NCBI GenBank assembly: GCA_964473895.1
Contig: CAYYRE010000022.1
Location: forward strand, 1-25,683
Source of the DNA: Sulfidibacterium sp964473895
GTDB taxonomy: Bacteria; Bacteroidota; Bacteroidia; Bacteroidales; F082
Direction: 5' to 3'
DNA: 25,683 nt
Under the pieces are notes generated by a model, which saw only the letters and a list, made by a program, of their open reading frames with translations, was not told the DNA's origin and did no database searches. This document shows, piece by piece, positions 16,656 through 25,100 of this stretch. A program made the translations under genes and the position numbers. The stretch's first letter is position 1, and every line of letters starts with the position of its first letter.

Positions 16656-16733
16656 TTTTAGGGATTAGGAAATACCTCTGAGGGACAGAAATCAACTTTA
16701 GGGACGAACGGCATCAATTCAGGGGTGAAATAC
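16656..16733. repeat. Four phased AGGG-core direct repeats
   Basis: AGGGAT, AGGGAC, AGGGAC and AGGGGT begin at 16660, 16681, 16700 and 16721, with spacings of 21, 19 and 21 bp, about two helical turns each. They lie upstream of the flavoprotein -7 box, between that gene and the LytTR regulator gene. They are a candidate regulator-binding array. Confidence 0.45.
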
Positions 16734-16765
16734 GCCCTCCTCTGCAGGGTCTTTTCTTCACGATA

Positions 16766-17635
16766 TCACATTTTATAAAAGAGCTCTTTGAATGGAGGGA
16801 TGTATTTGCGGGAAACCGATACCGGCAATTGTTCCTCCCCCACGTAAAGAACATACCCCTGGGAATTTCCTTCCAGTCTTTTCACTTTGTGAATGTTTAC
16901 GATGAAAGCACGGTGGCATTTGAAAATAAAGGGATATGGGTGTCCGGCCTCTTCTGCACAGCGCAAGGTGCAACGGACCATTTGCGACCGGGTTTCTTTA
17001 CCCTTTTCCCAAAAAACCTCAATGTAATTGTTGGCCGAACGGATGAAGAGCAAATCGTTGGCATCTATCGACAGGTTGTCCTTTTCATAATCGGATTTCA
17101 GATGAATAATTTTGGGTAAAGGATCCGTTTTTTCTTTTAAATATTTGTTGAGCTCCAAAGCCGATTGGAGATGCATACGCAACAACCGGTTGCGGTTGTA
17201 CGGAATCATAATGCTTACCGGTATTGCACTTAGGATCAACACTTTCAACAGGATAAAGAAACTGAAGCTAAAGTATCCGATCAATTGAAAATAAATGAAA
17301 TATCCCGAGGCAATGGTAAAAATGATCCATATGTTCCAAAAGATTTCTTTTAGTACAGTCCATTGTTTAAAGATGCGTGTTCTCGAAAGAAACGCCGGTA
17401 TTAATAACAGGTTGATACTGAGCCCGAGGAAAATAACCACAATCAACCCCCCGAAGAGAATGTATTTGTCCCGCGTATTCAAGACATGGATGTCAAAGGG
17501 CTGGAAAAGGAAAAATAACAGCAGCAATACCAAGCTTATGGCAAAGATGATTTTCGTGTTTTGACGAAAGTCGTCGTTGAAAGGGTACGACTGCTTTAAA
17601 AATTCAGACCACTTTGTCATTTTATCGTGTTTCAA
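16766..17635 (-). CDS. Membrane-anchored LytTR-family transcriptional regulator
   Basis: The 289-residue protein has four predicted membrane helices at about 28-45, 58-80, 98-120 and 122-146, a short helical linker, and a C-terminal LytTR DNA-binding domain at about 175-287. Typical LytTR signatures are DLLFIRSANNYIEVF, FKCHRAFIVNIHKVKRLEG and PVSVSRKY. There is no receiver domain and no histidine kinase gene beside it, so it is probably a one-component regulator that senses a membrane or envelope signal. The downstream gene on the same strand, after 166 bp, is the flavoprotein. The first ATG (17635) and the one five codons later (17620) are both possible starts. Confidence 0.9.
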   Translation of the reverse strand: MKHDKMTKWSEFLKQSYPFNDDFRQNTKIIFAISLVLLLLFFLFQPFDIHVLNTRDKYILFGGLIVVIFLGLSINLLLIPAFLSRTRIFKQWTVLKEIFWNIWIIFTIASGYFIYFQLIGYFSFSFFILLKVLILSAIPVSIMIPYNRNRLLRMHLQSALELNKYLKEKTDPLPKIIHLKSDYEKDNLSIDANDLLFIRSANNYIEVFWEKGKETRSQMVRCTLRCAEEAGHPYPFIFKCHRAFIVNIHKVKRLEGNSQGYVLYVGEEQLPVSVSRKYIPPFKELFYKM

Positions 17636-17687
17636 AAATTTATCTTTTCAGGAGGTGAAGATATAAAAATGGTTCCTTTTCCCATAG

Positions 17688-17695
17688 CAAAAATA
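17688..17695 (-). promoter_or_regulatory. -7 promoter box for the LytTR gene
   Basis: On the minus strand this reads TATTTTTG (TAnnTTTG), about 53 bp upstream of the ATG at 17635. No clear -33 element. Confidence 0.42.
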
Positions 17696-17804
17696 CAATT
17701 TCCAAGGCTGCTTTTTTAAAAAAACGCCGGGTTATTTTTTGTGCCCATGCAAATTTTCTCTTTTGTCCGCTTTATGCGGATGACCGGTTTTCCGGTAAAT
17801 ATTA

Positions 17805-17812
17805 TACTTTTG
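17805..17812 (+). promoter_or_regulatory. -7 promoter box for the acid phosphatase gene
   Basis: TACTTTTG matches TAnnTTTG. It lies 137 bp upstream of the ATG and directly after two small hairpins that would overlap the -33 region. It implies a leader of about 130 nt. Confidence 0.48.
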
Positions 17813-17949
17813 TCGCTGTTTTACCTGCTGAAAGGGCTATTAGGGAACTTTTATTCCTAAAAATGGGGTGGCTGTTACCCAAGCGGTCTTTCGGTAATGA
17901 AATCATGTAAAACGAATGGTTCATTAGTAATTTCTAAAAAGATAATAAG

Positions 17950-18753
17950 ATGAAAATCAAGTCATTATTCCTTATCCTGTTTTCCGTAACCCTATTTTCA
18001 TGTACAAATCAACCGGTTCAAAAACAGGCAGTTGATAAAAATCCGGCCGACAACGGTTTGCTTATGGCTACCCTTTACAATTACTATGCTGCCGAGTATC
18101 AGGCGTTGTGTTATCAGGCCTATAATGTGGCCAAAGAAAGGGTGGCGTTGTTACGAAAAGAATTCCCGAAGAAACAAAATATGGCTGTGGTGGTGGATAT
18201 CGATGAAACGGTATTGAACAACAGTCCCTACCAGGCCCTGACCATTGAAAAGAACAAACATTTTCCCCAGTGTTGGGATACCTGGTGCCAGCAGGCCAAT
18301 GCCCGGCCCATACCCGGTGCGGTGGCGTTTTTACGGTATGCCGACTCGCTGGGATTTCAGGTTTTTTATGTTACCAACCGGAGCGAAAAGTTAAAACAGG
18401 CGACCATGAAAAACCTGAAAAAATTTGCGTTTCCCCAGGTCACTGCTTCGCACCTTCTTATGAAGACCACTACCGGCAACAAAGAGCCGCGTCGCCGTGA
18501 AATTGAAAAACAGTACGAAATTGTGCTGCTGGCCGGCGACAACCTGGGTGATTTTTATACGGCTTCCGCCAAAATGCCGCAACGCAACCAGAAAGTGGCC
18601 GCTTTGAAAGATCAATTCGGAAGCAAATATATTGTCCTTCCCAATGCCATGTACGGTGCCTGGCCTGCAGCCCTGAAACTGTACGGCAAAAAGGCTCCGG
18701 TGGATTCGTTGCTCAGGGTTATGACCCGCAGTTTTGGCAATAGCTGTAAGTAA
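17950..18753 (+). CDS. Acid phosphatase / 5'-nucleotidase lipoprotein, e(P4) family
   Basis: The 267-residue protein has a lipoprotein signal ending in LFSC (Cys18) and a class C (HAD-type) acid phosphatase domain. The catalytic DIDETVLNNS motif has Asp83 as nucleophile and Asp85 as acid/base. VTNR at 141-144 is motif II, and GDNLGDF with Asp197 and Asp201 is the Mg-binding motif. WDTWCQQANARPIPGA is the family's substrate-cap signature. Homologues such as Haemophilus e(P4) remove phosphate from nucleotides outside the inner membrane, supporting nucleoside or nicotinamide uptake; that role is inferred here. It is monocistronic, with its own promoter. The tolC-like gene starts 155 bp later with a separate promoter. 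I see no clear intrinsic terminator after it. Confidence 0.93.
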   Translation: MKIKSLFLILFSVTLFSCTNQPVQKQAVDKNPADNGLLMATLYNYYAAEYQALCYQAYNVAKERVALLRKEFPKKQNMAVVVDIDETVLNNSPYQALTIEKNKHFPQCWDTWCQQANARPIPGAVAFLRYADSLGFQVFYVTNRSEKLKQATMKNLKKFAFPQVTASHLLMKTTTGNKEPRRREIEKQYEIVLLAGDNLGDFYTASAKMPQRNQKVAALKDQFGSKYIVLPNAMYGAWPAALKLYGKKAPVDSLLRVMTRSFGNSCK

Positions 18754-18831
18754 AATACGGTCATCGGTTTTTCGTACTTCTTTTTTCCGGTTGAAACACG
18801 TCACAATATCCCAATCTACTGAATGACCTTG

Positions 18832-18861
18832 CGGAAACTTTTTTTGTGTGAATAGTTTCCG
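18832..18861. promoter_or_regulatory. Candidate TetR operator: inverted repeat over the efflux operon promoter
   Basis: Perfect 8-bp arms CGGAAACT (18832-18839) and AGTTTCCG (18854-18861) are separated by 14 bp. The right arm covers the presumed -33 region of the promoter whose -7 box is at 18877. This is a suitable place for repression by the TetR protein encoded in the same operon. Confidence 0.5.
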
Positions 18862-18876
18862 TGGTTTATTTTTTTC

Positions 18877-18884
18877 TATTTTTG
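18877..18884 (+). promoter_or_regulatory. -7 promoter box of the efflux operon
   Basis: TATTTTTG matches TAnnTTTG, 25 bp before the ATG of the tolC-like gene. A partial -33 match (TTTC at 18856-18859) is 17 bp upstream and inside the right arm of the inverted repeat. Confidence 0.55.
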
Positions 18885-18908
18885 TCCCGGAAAAATAAAC
18901 CAAGGGAC

Positions 18909-20279
18909 ATGAAAAGATTACGAACCGTATTTCTGTTGCTGTTGCCGGTGTTGGCCGGCGGAGGGTTAAATGCCCAAGCCAAAATGGAGCCGCCGGCTAC
19001 GGGGCAGGTGAAATATTTTACATTGAAGCAGGCGGTGGACTATTCTATGGTACACAACTATGGGGTGATCAATGCCGGAAAAGACCTTGAAATTGCCAAA
19101 CAAAAGATAACGGAACAAATGGCACAGGGATTTCCTCAGATTGATGCCTCCATTGATTACAAGGACAACATTGCGCGGCCTGTGTTTATCTTGCCGGGAG
19201 AAGTGGCCGGTAAACCGGGAGAAGGAATACCCGTACAATTCGGTACAAAATACAGTGGTGCGCTGAACGGCAGCCTCCGGCAGCTCATATTCGATGGGCG
19301 CTATTTTATTGGCTTGAAAGCCGCCAGGGTTTCCCTCGAACGAACCGACAAAGCTTTTTTTAAGAATAAATTGGCCGTTACCGAGCAGGTTGCCAACGCT
19401 TATTTTAATGTGTTATCGGCTGCCGAAAGTCTGCGCATTGTGGATTCCACCTTGCAGATTACCAAAAAACTGGCCGGTGAAACCGAACAGATTTACAAAG
19501 CCGGCATGGCCGAAGATGTGGATGTGGATCAGCTCAACCTGTTGGTGGCCAATTTGCAGGCTTCACGAACCTTTCTTAAAAACCAGTATGGTATTGCCCA
19601 GGCCTTCCTGAAATTTTACCTTGGGCTTGGCGAAAAAGACAGTGTGGTACTTACCCAAACCCTTCCGCAACTCATCCGGCAGAAAACCCATGATCCGCTT
19701 TTGTTGAATGCTTTTAACCTGAATAACAATATCGATTATCAAACCATTCAAAAAAATATTGAATTGGAGGAATTGAAGGTCAAACTGGCCAAGGCCGCAT
19801 TTGTCCCTTCCATAAATGCCATTGTCAATTACCAAAATCAAGCACAGCGTGATGTGTGGAATTTTTTCAAACCCGGACAAAAATGGTTTCAAAGCGCCAG
19901 TTTCGGTATTTCCATGAACATTCCCATTTTATCCAGCGGACGGCGTGCTGCTCAACTGAAACAGGCCAAAATTGCTTACGAAAAAGCCCTTGTACTCGAA
20001 CAACAAACCAAAGCCCAGCTAAACATACAGTACAAAACACTGAAAAGTGATTTTTATAACGCCCTTAGTGTTTACCGGAACAAATTGAGTAACCGCAAAG
20101 TAGCCGAAAAGATTTACCGCAAAACGGCCATCAAATACAGTCACGGCATGGCTTCCAGCCTCGATTTACTCAATACACATAACCAGTTTCTCAATGCCGA
20201 AAGCGATTACATTTCAGCTGGGCTGAACCTGTTGAAAACGGCTGAAAAACTGGAGATTTTGTTGACCAAAGCACAGTAA
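18909..20279 (+). CDS. TolC-family outer membrane efflux protein
   Basis: The 456-residue protein starts with a Sec signal peptide (cleavage near LNAQA, residues 20-24) and carries two outer-membrane efflux repeats. The first covers about 35-240 (FTLKQAVDYSMVHNYGVINAGKDLEIAKQKI ... ITEQMAQGFPQIDA split around a short loop), and the second about 270-450 (with LAKAAFVPSINAIVNYQNQ and SFGISMNIPILSSGRRAAQ). Long coiled-coil helices are evident in each. It should form the trimeric outer-membrane channel of the tripartite pump encoded downstream. The ATG at 18909 is used; an in-frame GTG at 18861 would place the promoter inside the gene. The TetR gene follows after 11 bp, so this is the first gene of the operon. 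Confidence 0.92.
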   Translation: MKRLRTVFLLLLPVLAGGGLNAQAKMEPPATGQVKYFTLKQAVDYSMVHNYGVINAGKDLEIAKQKITEQMAQGFPQIDASIDYKDNIARPVFILPGEVAGKPGEGIPVQFGTKYSGALNGSLRQLIFDGRYFIGLKAARVSLERTDKAFFKNKLAVTEQVANAYFNVLSAAESLRIVDSTLQITKKLAGETEQIYKAGMAEDVDVDQLNLLVANLQASRTFLKNQYGIAQAFLKFYLGLGEKDSVVLTQTLPQLIRQKTHDPLLLNAFNLNNNIDYQTIQKNIELEELKVKLAKAAFVPSINAIVNYQNQAQRDVWNFFKPGQKWFQSASFGISMNIPILSSGRRAAQLKQAKIAYEKALVLEQQTKAQLNIQYKTLKSDFYNALSVYRNKLSNRKVAEKIYRKTAIKYSHGMASSLDLLNTHNQFLNAESDYISAGLNLLKTAEKLEILLTKAQ

Positions 20280-20290
20280 TTTATTGCACC

Positions 20291-20905
20291 ATGACAAAAC
20301 AGGAAATGATTGCCGGAGTGGCCCGGCTTTATAACAAGTACGGCATAAAAAGCGTCACCATGGATGATGTGGCCCGCGAATTGGGTATATCGAAAAAGAC
20401 ACTTTATGAAAACTTTTCAGATAAATCCCAACTGGTTAGCGAAGTCATTGATTTTTTGATCAATGAAAGAACCGGTTTTTTTATGGAGCAAAAAAAAGAC
20501 AGGAAAAATGCCGTGGAAGAGCTCCTTTTTATTTTTAAGTTTTATTTGAGTACAGTCAAAGCATTTAATCCTTCGTTTGAGTTTGACCTGAAAAAATATT
20601 ATCCGTCCATTTATGCACGGGTAAAAAAAAGAAAGCGGGAAGGCATTATGGAAAATACCATGGCCAACCTGAAAAGAGGGAAAAAAGAAGGATATTTTCG
20701 CAAAGAGCTTAACGAGGATTTCATTACCCGGCTCTATATTTTGCGCATCGAAAGTCTTCCGGAAAGCGACCTGTTTACCCAGGAAGAAATTTTTTCGCAA
20801 GAATTGTTCAGGGAAATGTTTTACTACCATTTGTATGGCGTCCTGAGCGAAAAAGGATTACAGTACCTTAAAAATCATTTGAAAAAAATTAAAATCGATC
20901 AATAA
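20291..20905 (+). CDS. TetR-family transcriptional regulator of the efflux operon
   Basis: The 204-residue protein has an N-terminal TetR helix-turn-helix at about 21-42 (SVTMDDVARELGISKKTLYE, then NFSDKSQL) and an all-helical ligand-binding part from about 60, with many aromatic and basic residues. It is 11 bp after the tolC-like gene and 18 bp before the fusion-protein gene, inside the pump operon. This suggests autoregulation: it probably represses the operon until a pump substrate binds. The inverted repeat at 18832-18861 is the obvious candidate binding site. The ligand is not predictable from sequence. Confidence 0.92.
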   Translation: MTKQEMIAGVARLYNKYGIKSVTMDDVARELGISKKTLYENFSDKSQLVSEVIDFLINERTGFFMEQKKDRKNAVEELLFIFKFYLSTVKAFNPSFEFDLKKYYPSIYARVKKRKREGIMENTMANLKRGKKEGYFRKELNEDFITRLYILRIESLPESDLFTQEEIFSQELFREMFYYHLYGVLSEKGLQYLKNHLKKIKIDQ

Positions 20906-20923
20906 ATATTGAAAAACTTTGCC

Positions 20924-22060
20924 ATGAAAAAATATTTTATTCTTATTGCCGCTTTGCTGATCATTGCCGGATGCCGCCGTGAGAACCGGAATGAAATCGA
21001 AAAACAGATCATTGCGTATCAAAAACAGGTGGCGGCCATCAATAAAAAAATTGTCTCCCTTCAGGAAAAATTGGACGAAATCAACAAAAAGAAAGGGATT
21101 GCCTCGGGGCGAAAAGTTACCGTACAGGTCATGCCACTGAAACCCGTGACTTTTAACCATTATTTTGATGCTTCGGCCGAACTCGAAAGTGTTCACGAAG
21201 CCTATATCAGTCCGGAGATCAACGGACAGGTGGATAAAGTGTTGGTCAAAGAGGGTGACCGTGTAAAAAAAGGACAGTTGCTGGCACAGCTTAATGCCGA
21301 TGTGATGCTGGACAACATCCGTGAACTGAAAACCTCACTCGAACTGGCTTCTTACACATATCAAAAACAGAAATCGCTTTGGAAAAAAAATATCGGATCG
21401 GAGCTGCAATACCTCGAAGCCAAGACAAAATACGAAAGTTTGCAAAACAAGCTTTCCACCCTGGAAACCCAATATCAAAAGTCTTTTATTACATCCCCCA
21501 TTGACGGATACGTGGATGCCATCGATGTGAAAGTGGGCGAAATGGCTTTACCCGGACAACGGTTGTTCCATGTGGTGAACCTGCATCAAATGTACGTGAA
21601 TGCTCAAATATCCGAAGCCTACCTGCCCATTATCCACGAAGGAGATCCGGTGGACGTGCGTTTCCCGGCTTTTCCTCACATTGTATTGCATAAAAAAGTG
21701 TACCGCATCGGAAAAGTGATTATTAAACAGAGCCGTACGTTTAAATTACAATTAAAAATCAACAACCCGGATAAACTGTTAAAACCCAACCTGCTGGCGG
21801 TCATTCGTATCAAAGACTACACCAATCCGAAAGCATTGGTGGTCCCTTCTTTTGTCCTGCGGCAGGATATTCAGGGGTATTATCTTTATGTGGCAGAACA
21901 GGTGGACGGACAGCCTGTTGCCCATAAAAAGTATGTAAAAATCGGAAAATCCTTTCAAAACAAAACCGAGGTGGTCAGCGGGTTAAAGCCCGGCGAAACC
22001 ATCATTACCTACGGATATAACAATGTGGCCAACGGGTCTGTTTTAAACATCAAACAATAA
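20924..22060 (+). CDS. RND efflux membrane fusion (periplasmic adaptor) lipoprotein
   Basis: The 378-residue adaptor has a lipoprotein signal with IAGC (Cys17). A short coiled coil at about 20-57 comes first (IEKQIIAYQKQVAAINKKI), which is unusual ahead of the standard fold. The split lipoyl domain is at about 90-125 (INGQVDKVLVKEGDRVKKGQ) and 190-217 (SPIDGYVDAIDVKVGEM), around an alpha-hairpin. A beta-barrel and membrane-proximal domain follow to the C-terminus (KTEVVSGLKPGETIITYG). It links the inner-membrane pump to the TolC-like channel. The ATG at 20924 is preferred over an in-frame TTG at 20909 because it begins the signal peptide directly. The pump gene follows after 63 bp. Confidence 0.93.
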   Translation: MKKYFILIAALLIIAGCRRENRNEIEKQIIAYQKQVAAINKKIVSLQEKLDEINKKKGIASGRKVTVQVMPLKPVTFNHYFDASAELESVHEAYISPEINGQVDKVLVKEGDRVKKGQLLAQLNADVMLDNIRELKTSLELASYTYQKQKSLWKKNIGSELQYLEAKTKYESLQNKLSTLETQYQKSFITSPIDGYVDAIDVKVGEMALPGQRLFHVVNLHQMYVNAQISEAYLPIIHEGDPVDVRFPAFPHIVLHKKVYRIGKVIIKQSRTFKLQLKINNPDKLLKPNLLAVIRIKDYTNPKALVVPSFVLRQDIQGYYLYVAEQVDGQPVAHKKYVKIGKSFQNKTEVVSGLKPGETIITYGYNNVANGSVLNIKQ

Positions 22061-22123
22061 CCAGCCGGCAGGGGATATCATTCCGGCCGCCATGAACCAT
22101 GAACAATGATTAAACCGTGAAGT

Positions 22124-25100
22124 ATGAATACACACGAAGAAATAGAAGAAAAAAAGGTTATCCGCGATTTTAAGCTTTCTACCTGGGCGCTGAACAATAA
22201 AAATACGGTATATCTTTTTACCGTGGCCACCATCATTTTTGGCTTTATTGCCTATGTTATGTTGCCCAAAGAGCTTTTTCCCGACATCAAAATTCCCACG
22301 GTGATGGTGCAAACCGTTTACCCGGGAAACCCGCCCATCGATATGGAAAACCTGGTGACCCGGCCATTGGAAAAACAGATTGAATCGGTAAAAGGAATCA
22401 AAAAAATGACTTCCATTTCGGCACAGGATGCCTCCAGTATTTTTGTGGAATTTCATACCAATGTGGATATTCGCAAAGCACTCGATGACATAAAAGATGC
22501 TGTGGACAAAGCCAAAAAAGACCTGCCCGATGACCTTCCCAGCGATCCGCAAGTAACCGATATCGATGTGTCGGAATTTCCGGTTATCAATGTGAACCTT
22601 TCGGGAAATTTCAGCTTGAGCGAGCTGAAAGGTTTTGCCAACGATCTGAAAGATGAGTTTGAATCGATTTACGAAGTTTCCAAAGTAAACATCACGGGAA
22701 TTACCGACAGAGAAGTAAAAATCTATCTCGACCCTTTTAAAATGGCCGCCATGCAGGTCAGTTTTACGGATGTGGAAAATGCCGTGAAATTTGAAAACAT
22801 GTCTATTTCCGGCGGAGAAGTAAAAATGGGGAAAATAGACCGGTCGGTACGCATACTCGGTGAATTTAAAGACCCGAAACAGATAGCCAATATCATTGTG
22901 AAACGCGATAAAGGGCACATTGTTTATCTGCGTGACATTGCCCGGGTGGTTTACGGATTTAAAGAACGCGACAGCTATTCGCATCTCGACCGGCAACCGG
23001 TGGTTACCCTGCAAATCGTAAAAAAAAGCGGCGAAAATCTGCTGGCCACCACTTCCCACGTTTTTCAGGTATTAAAAGAGGCCCGCAAAACCAAAATGAT
23101 TCCTGAAAACCTGAAGATTACCATAACCAACGACCAGTCGGATATGGTGAAAAAGCAAATCAACAACTTGGAAAACAGCATCATCATGGGGATTATCTTC
23201 GTGGTGGCTATTCTTTTCCTCTTTTTGGGTACGCGCAACTCCCTCATTGTGGGCTTTTCCATCCCCATGTCTATGTTGATTGCCTTTATGGTGATGGGGA
23301 TGGCGAACTATAAAATCAATATGATTGTGCTCTTTGCGCTGATTCTTGCTTTGGGTATGCTGGTGGATAATGCCATTGTGGTTACCGAAAATATTTACCG
23401 GTTCGTACAACGGGGTTATCCTGTGAAAGAAGCGGCACGCCAAGGCGTGGGCGAAGTGGCCATGCCGATCATATCCTCCACCGCTACCACACTGGCCGCT
23501 TTTTTGCCATTGGTATTTTGGCACAGTATCATGGGAGAGTTTATGAAATACCTGCCCATAACACTCATAGTGGTGCTCACGGCCTCCTTGTTCAATGCAC
23601 TGGTCATTGTTCCCGTACTTTTTGTGGATTTTTATAAACCGGGCGACAACAATCCTTTGCCTCAAACCAAAAGAAGCCTCCGGTTGGCGGGCCTCTTCTC
23701 TGTTTTGGCGGCGATTGCCTTTGTGGCGCATTGGAATGTGGTGGGATCGCTGTTGGTAGTTGCCGTGATTTTGGGCTTGTTAAACCTTGCTTTTCTTACC
23801 CGGCTGGCTATTTGGTTTCAAAAGGTGTTTTTGGTTTGGCTCGAAAATACTTATCTGAAATTCATCCGGTTTGCCATCCGGAAAAATAATGCGTACTGGA
23901 TGATTGCCGGTACTTTTTTGCTCATGTTCCTCACCATTGGGTTTTATTTCGGCAGCAAACCCAAAGTGGATTTCTTTCCATCATCCCAACCCAAACTGAT
24001 CAATGTGATTGCCGAAATGCCCATCAGTACCGACATACGGGTTTCCGACTCGATGATGCAGGTGATACAGGCGGATGTGTACCGTCTCATACAACCTGAC
24101 ATGAACATTGTTAAATCGGTACTGACCGTCACCGGAAAAGGGGCTGTAGGTCAAAACGAAGGGTTTACCAGCCGTGGAGGAGCCCCCAACAAAGGGATTA
24201 TTACCATAAATTTTGTGGACTTTCAGGAACGTCATGGCATCAACACTTTCAATATCATGCGTTTGTTGGCCGACAGCCTCATCGGAAAATATCCCGGTGT
24301 GAACATTTCACTGGAAAAGCAACGCGAAGGTCCCCCGGTGGGATATCCCATCAATATCGAGATCAGCGGAAAAGAATTCGGTACCTTACTACGGGTTACC
24401 GATAGCATCAAAGCGTTGATCAACCGTCACAATATTCAGGGCATCGAAGGACTGACCATGGACCTCAATGTGGGAAAACCTGAGCTGGTGGTAAAAATTG
24501 ACCGCGACAAAGCCCGCCGTTTCGGATTATCCACCGGACAAATTGGTGACGCCATCCGGACCGCTCTTTTCGGGAAAGATATTTCCGATTTTAAACAAGG
24601 CGAAGATGAATACAAAATCCGTATGATGCTGTCCGACAAATTCCGCTATTCCATTCCCGACCTGATGAATCAACGGATAACCTTCCGGTCGCAGTCCACC
24701 GGCAGGATCATTCAGGTACCCATTTCGGCCGTAGCCAGCTATCAAATGGGTTCTACCTACGGCTCCATCACCCGCATCGACAGAAGACGGGTGATAACCT
24801 TGCATTCCAATGTCATTAAAGGATATAATGCCAACGAAATCAATGCTCAAATTAAAAAACTGCTTGCCGGTTTTTCCATGCCGGCAGGATACAAATACAG
24901 TTTTACCGGCGAACAAAAAGAGCAGGCGGATGCGGCCAATTTCCTCATGCGGGCCATGCTGATTGCTTTGGCGCTCATCATGATCATCCTCGTGAGCCAG
25001 TTTAACTCCTTTGTAAAACCCTCTATCATTATGTTCAGCGTTATCCTGAGTACCATAGGCGTTTTCGGCGGACTGGCCACTTTCCATATGGACTTTGTGG

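Larger units (their letters stand above)
17636..17949. other. 314-bp divergent intergenic region with two promoter boxes and small hairpins
   Basis: This is the region between the divergent LytTR and acid phosphatase genes. It holds one TAnnTTTG box for each direction. Two small adjacent hairpins, TCCGC-TTTAT-GCGGA (17766-17780) and ACCGG-TTTT-CCGGT (17783-17796), lie directly upstream of the rightward box. A bulged hairpin TTAGGGAA/TTCCTAA (17840-17860) falls within the roughly 130-nt phosphatase leader. I recognise no known riboswitch and no small gene. Confidence 0.55.

Noticed and set aside
22092..22109. Five-codon open frame (ATG ... TGA) between adaptor and pump genes
   Set aside because: It is too short to judge, has no recognisable leader-peptide features, and is easily explained by chance.
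22043..23059. Long open frame (338 codons) on the minus strand across the start of the RND pump gene
   Set aside because: It overlaps the end of the adaptor gene and the conserved N-terminal part of the pump. Its composition is typical of an antisense shadow, with no domain recognised.
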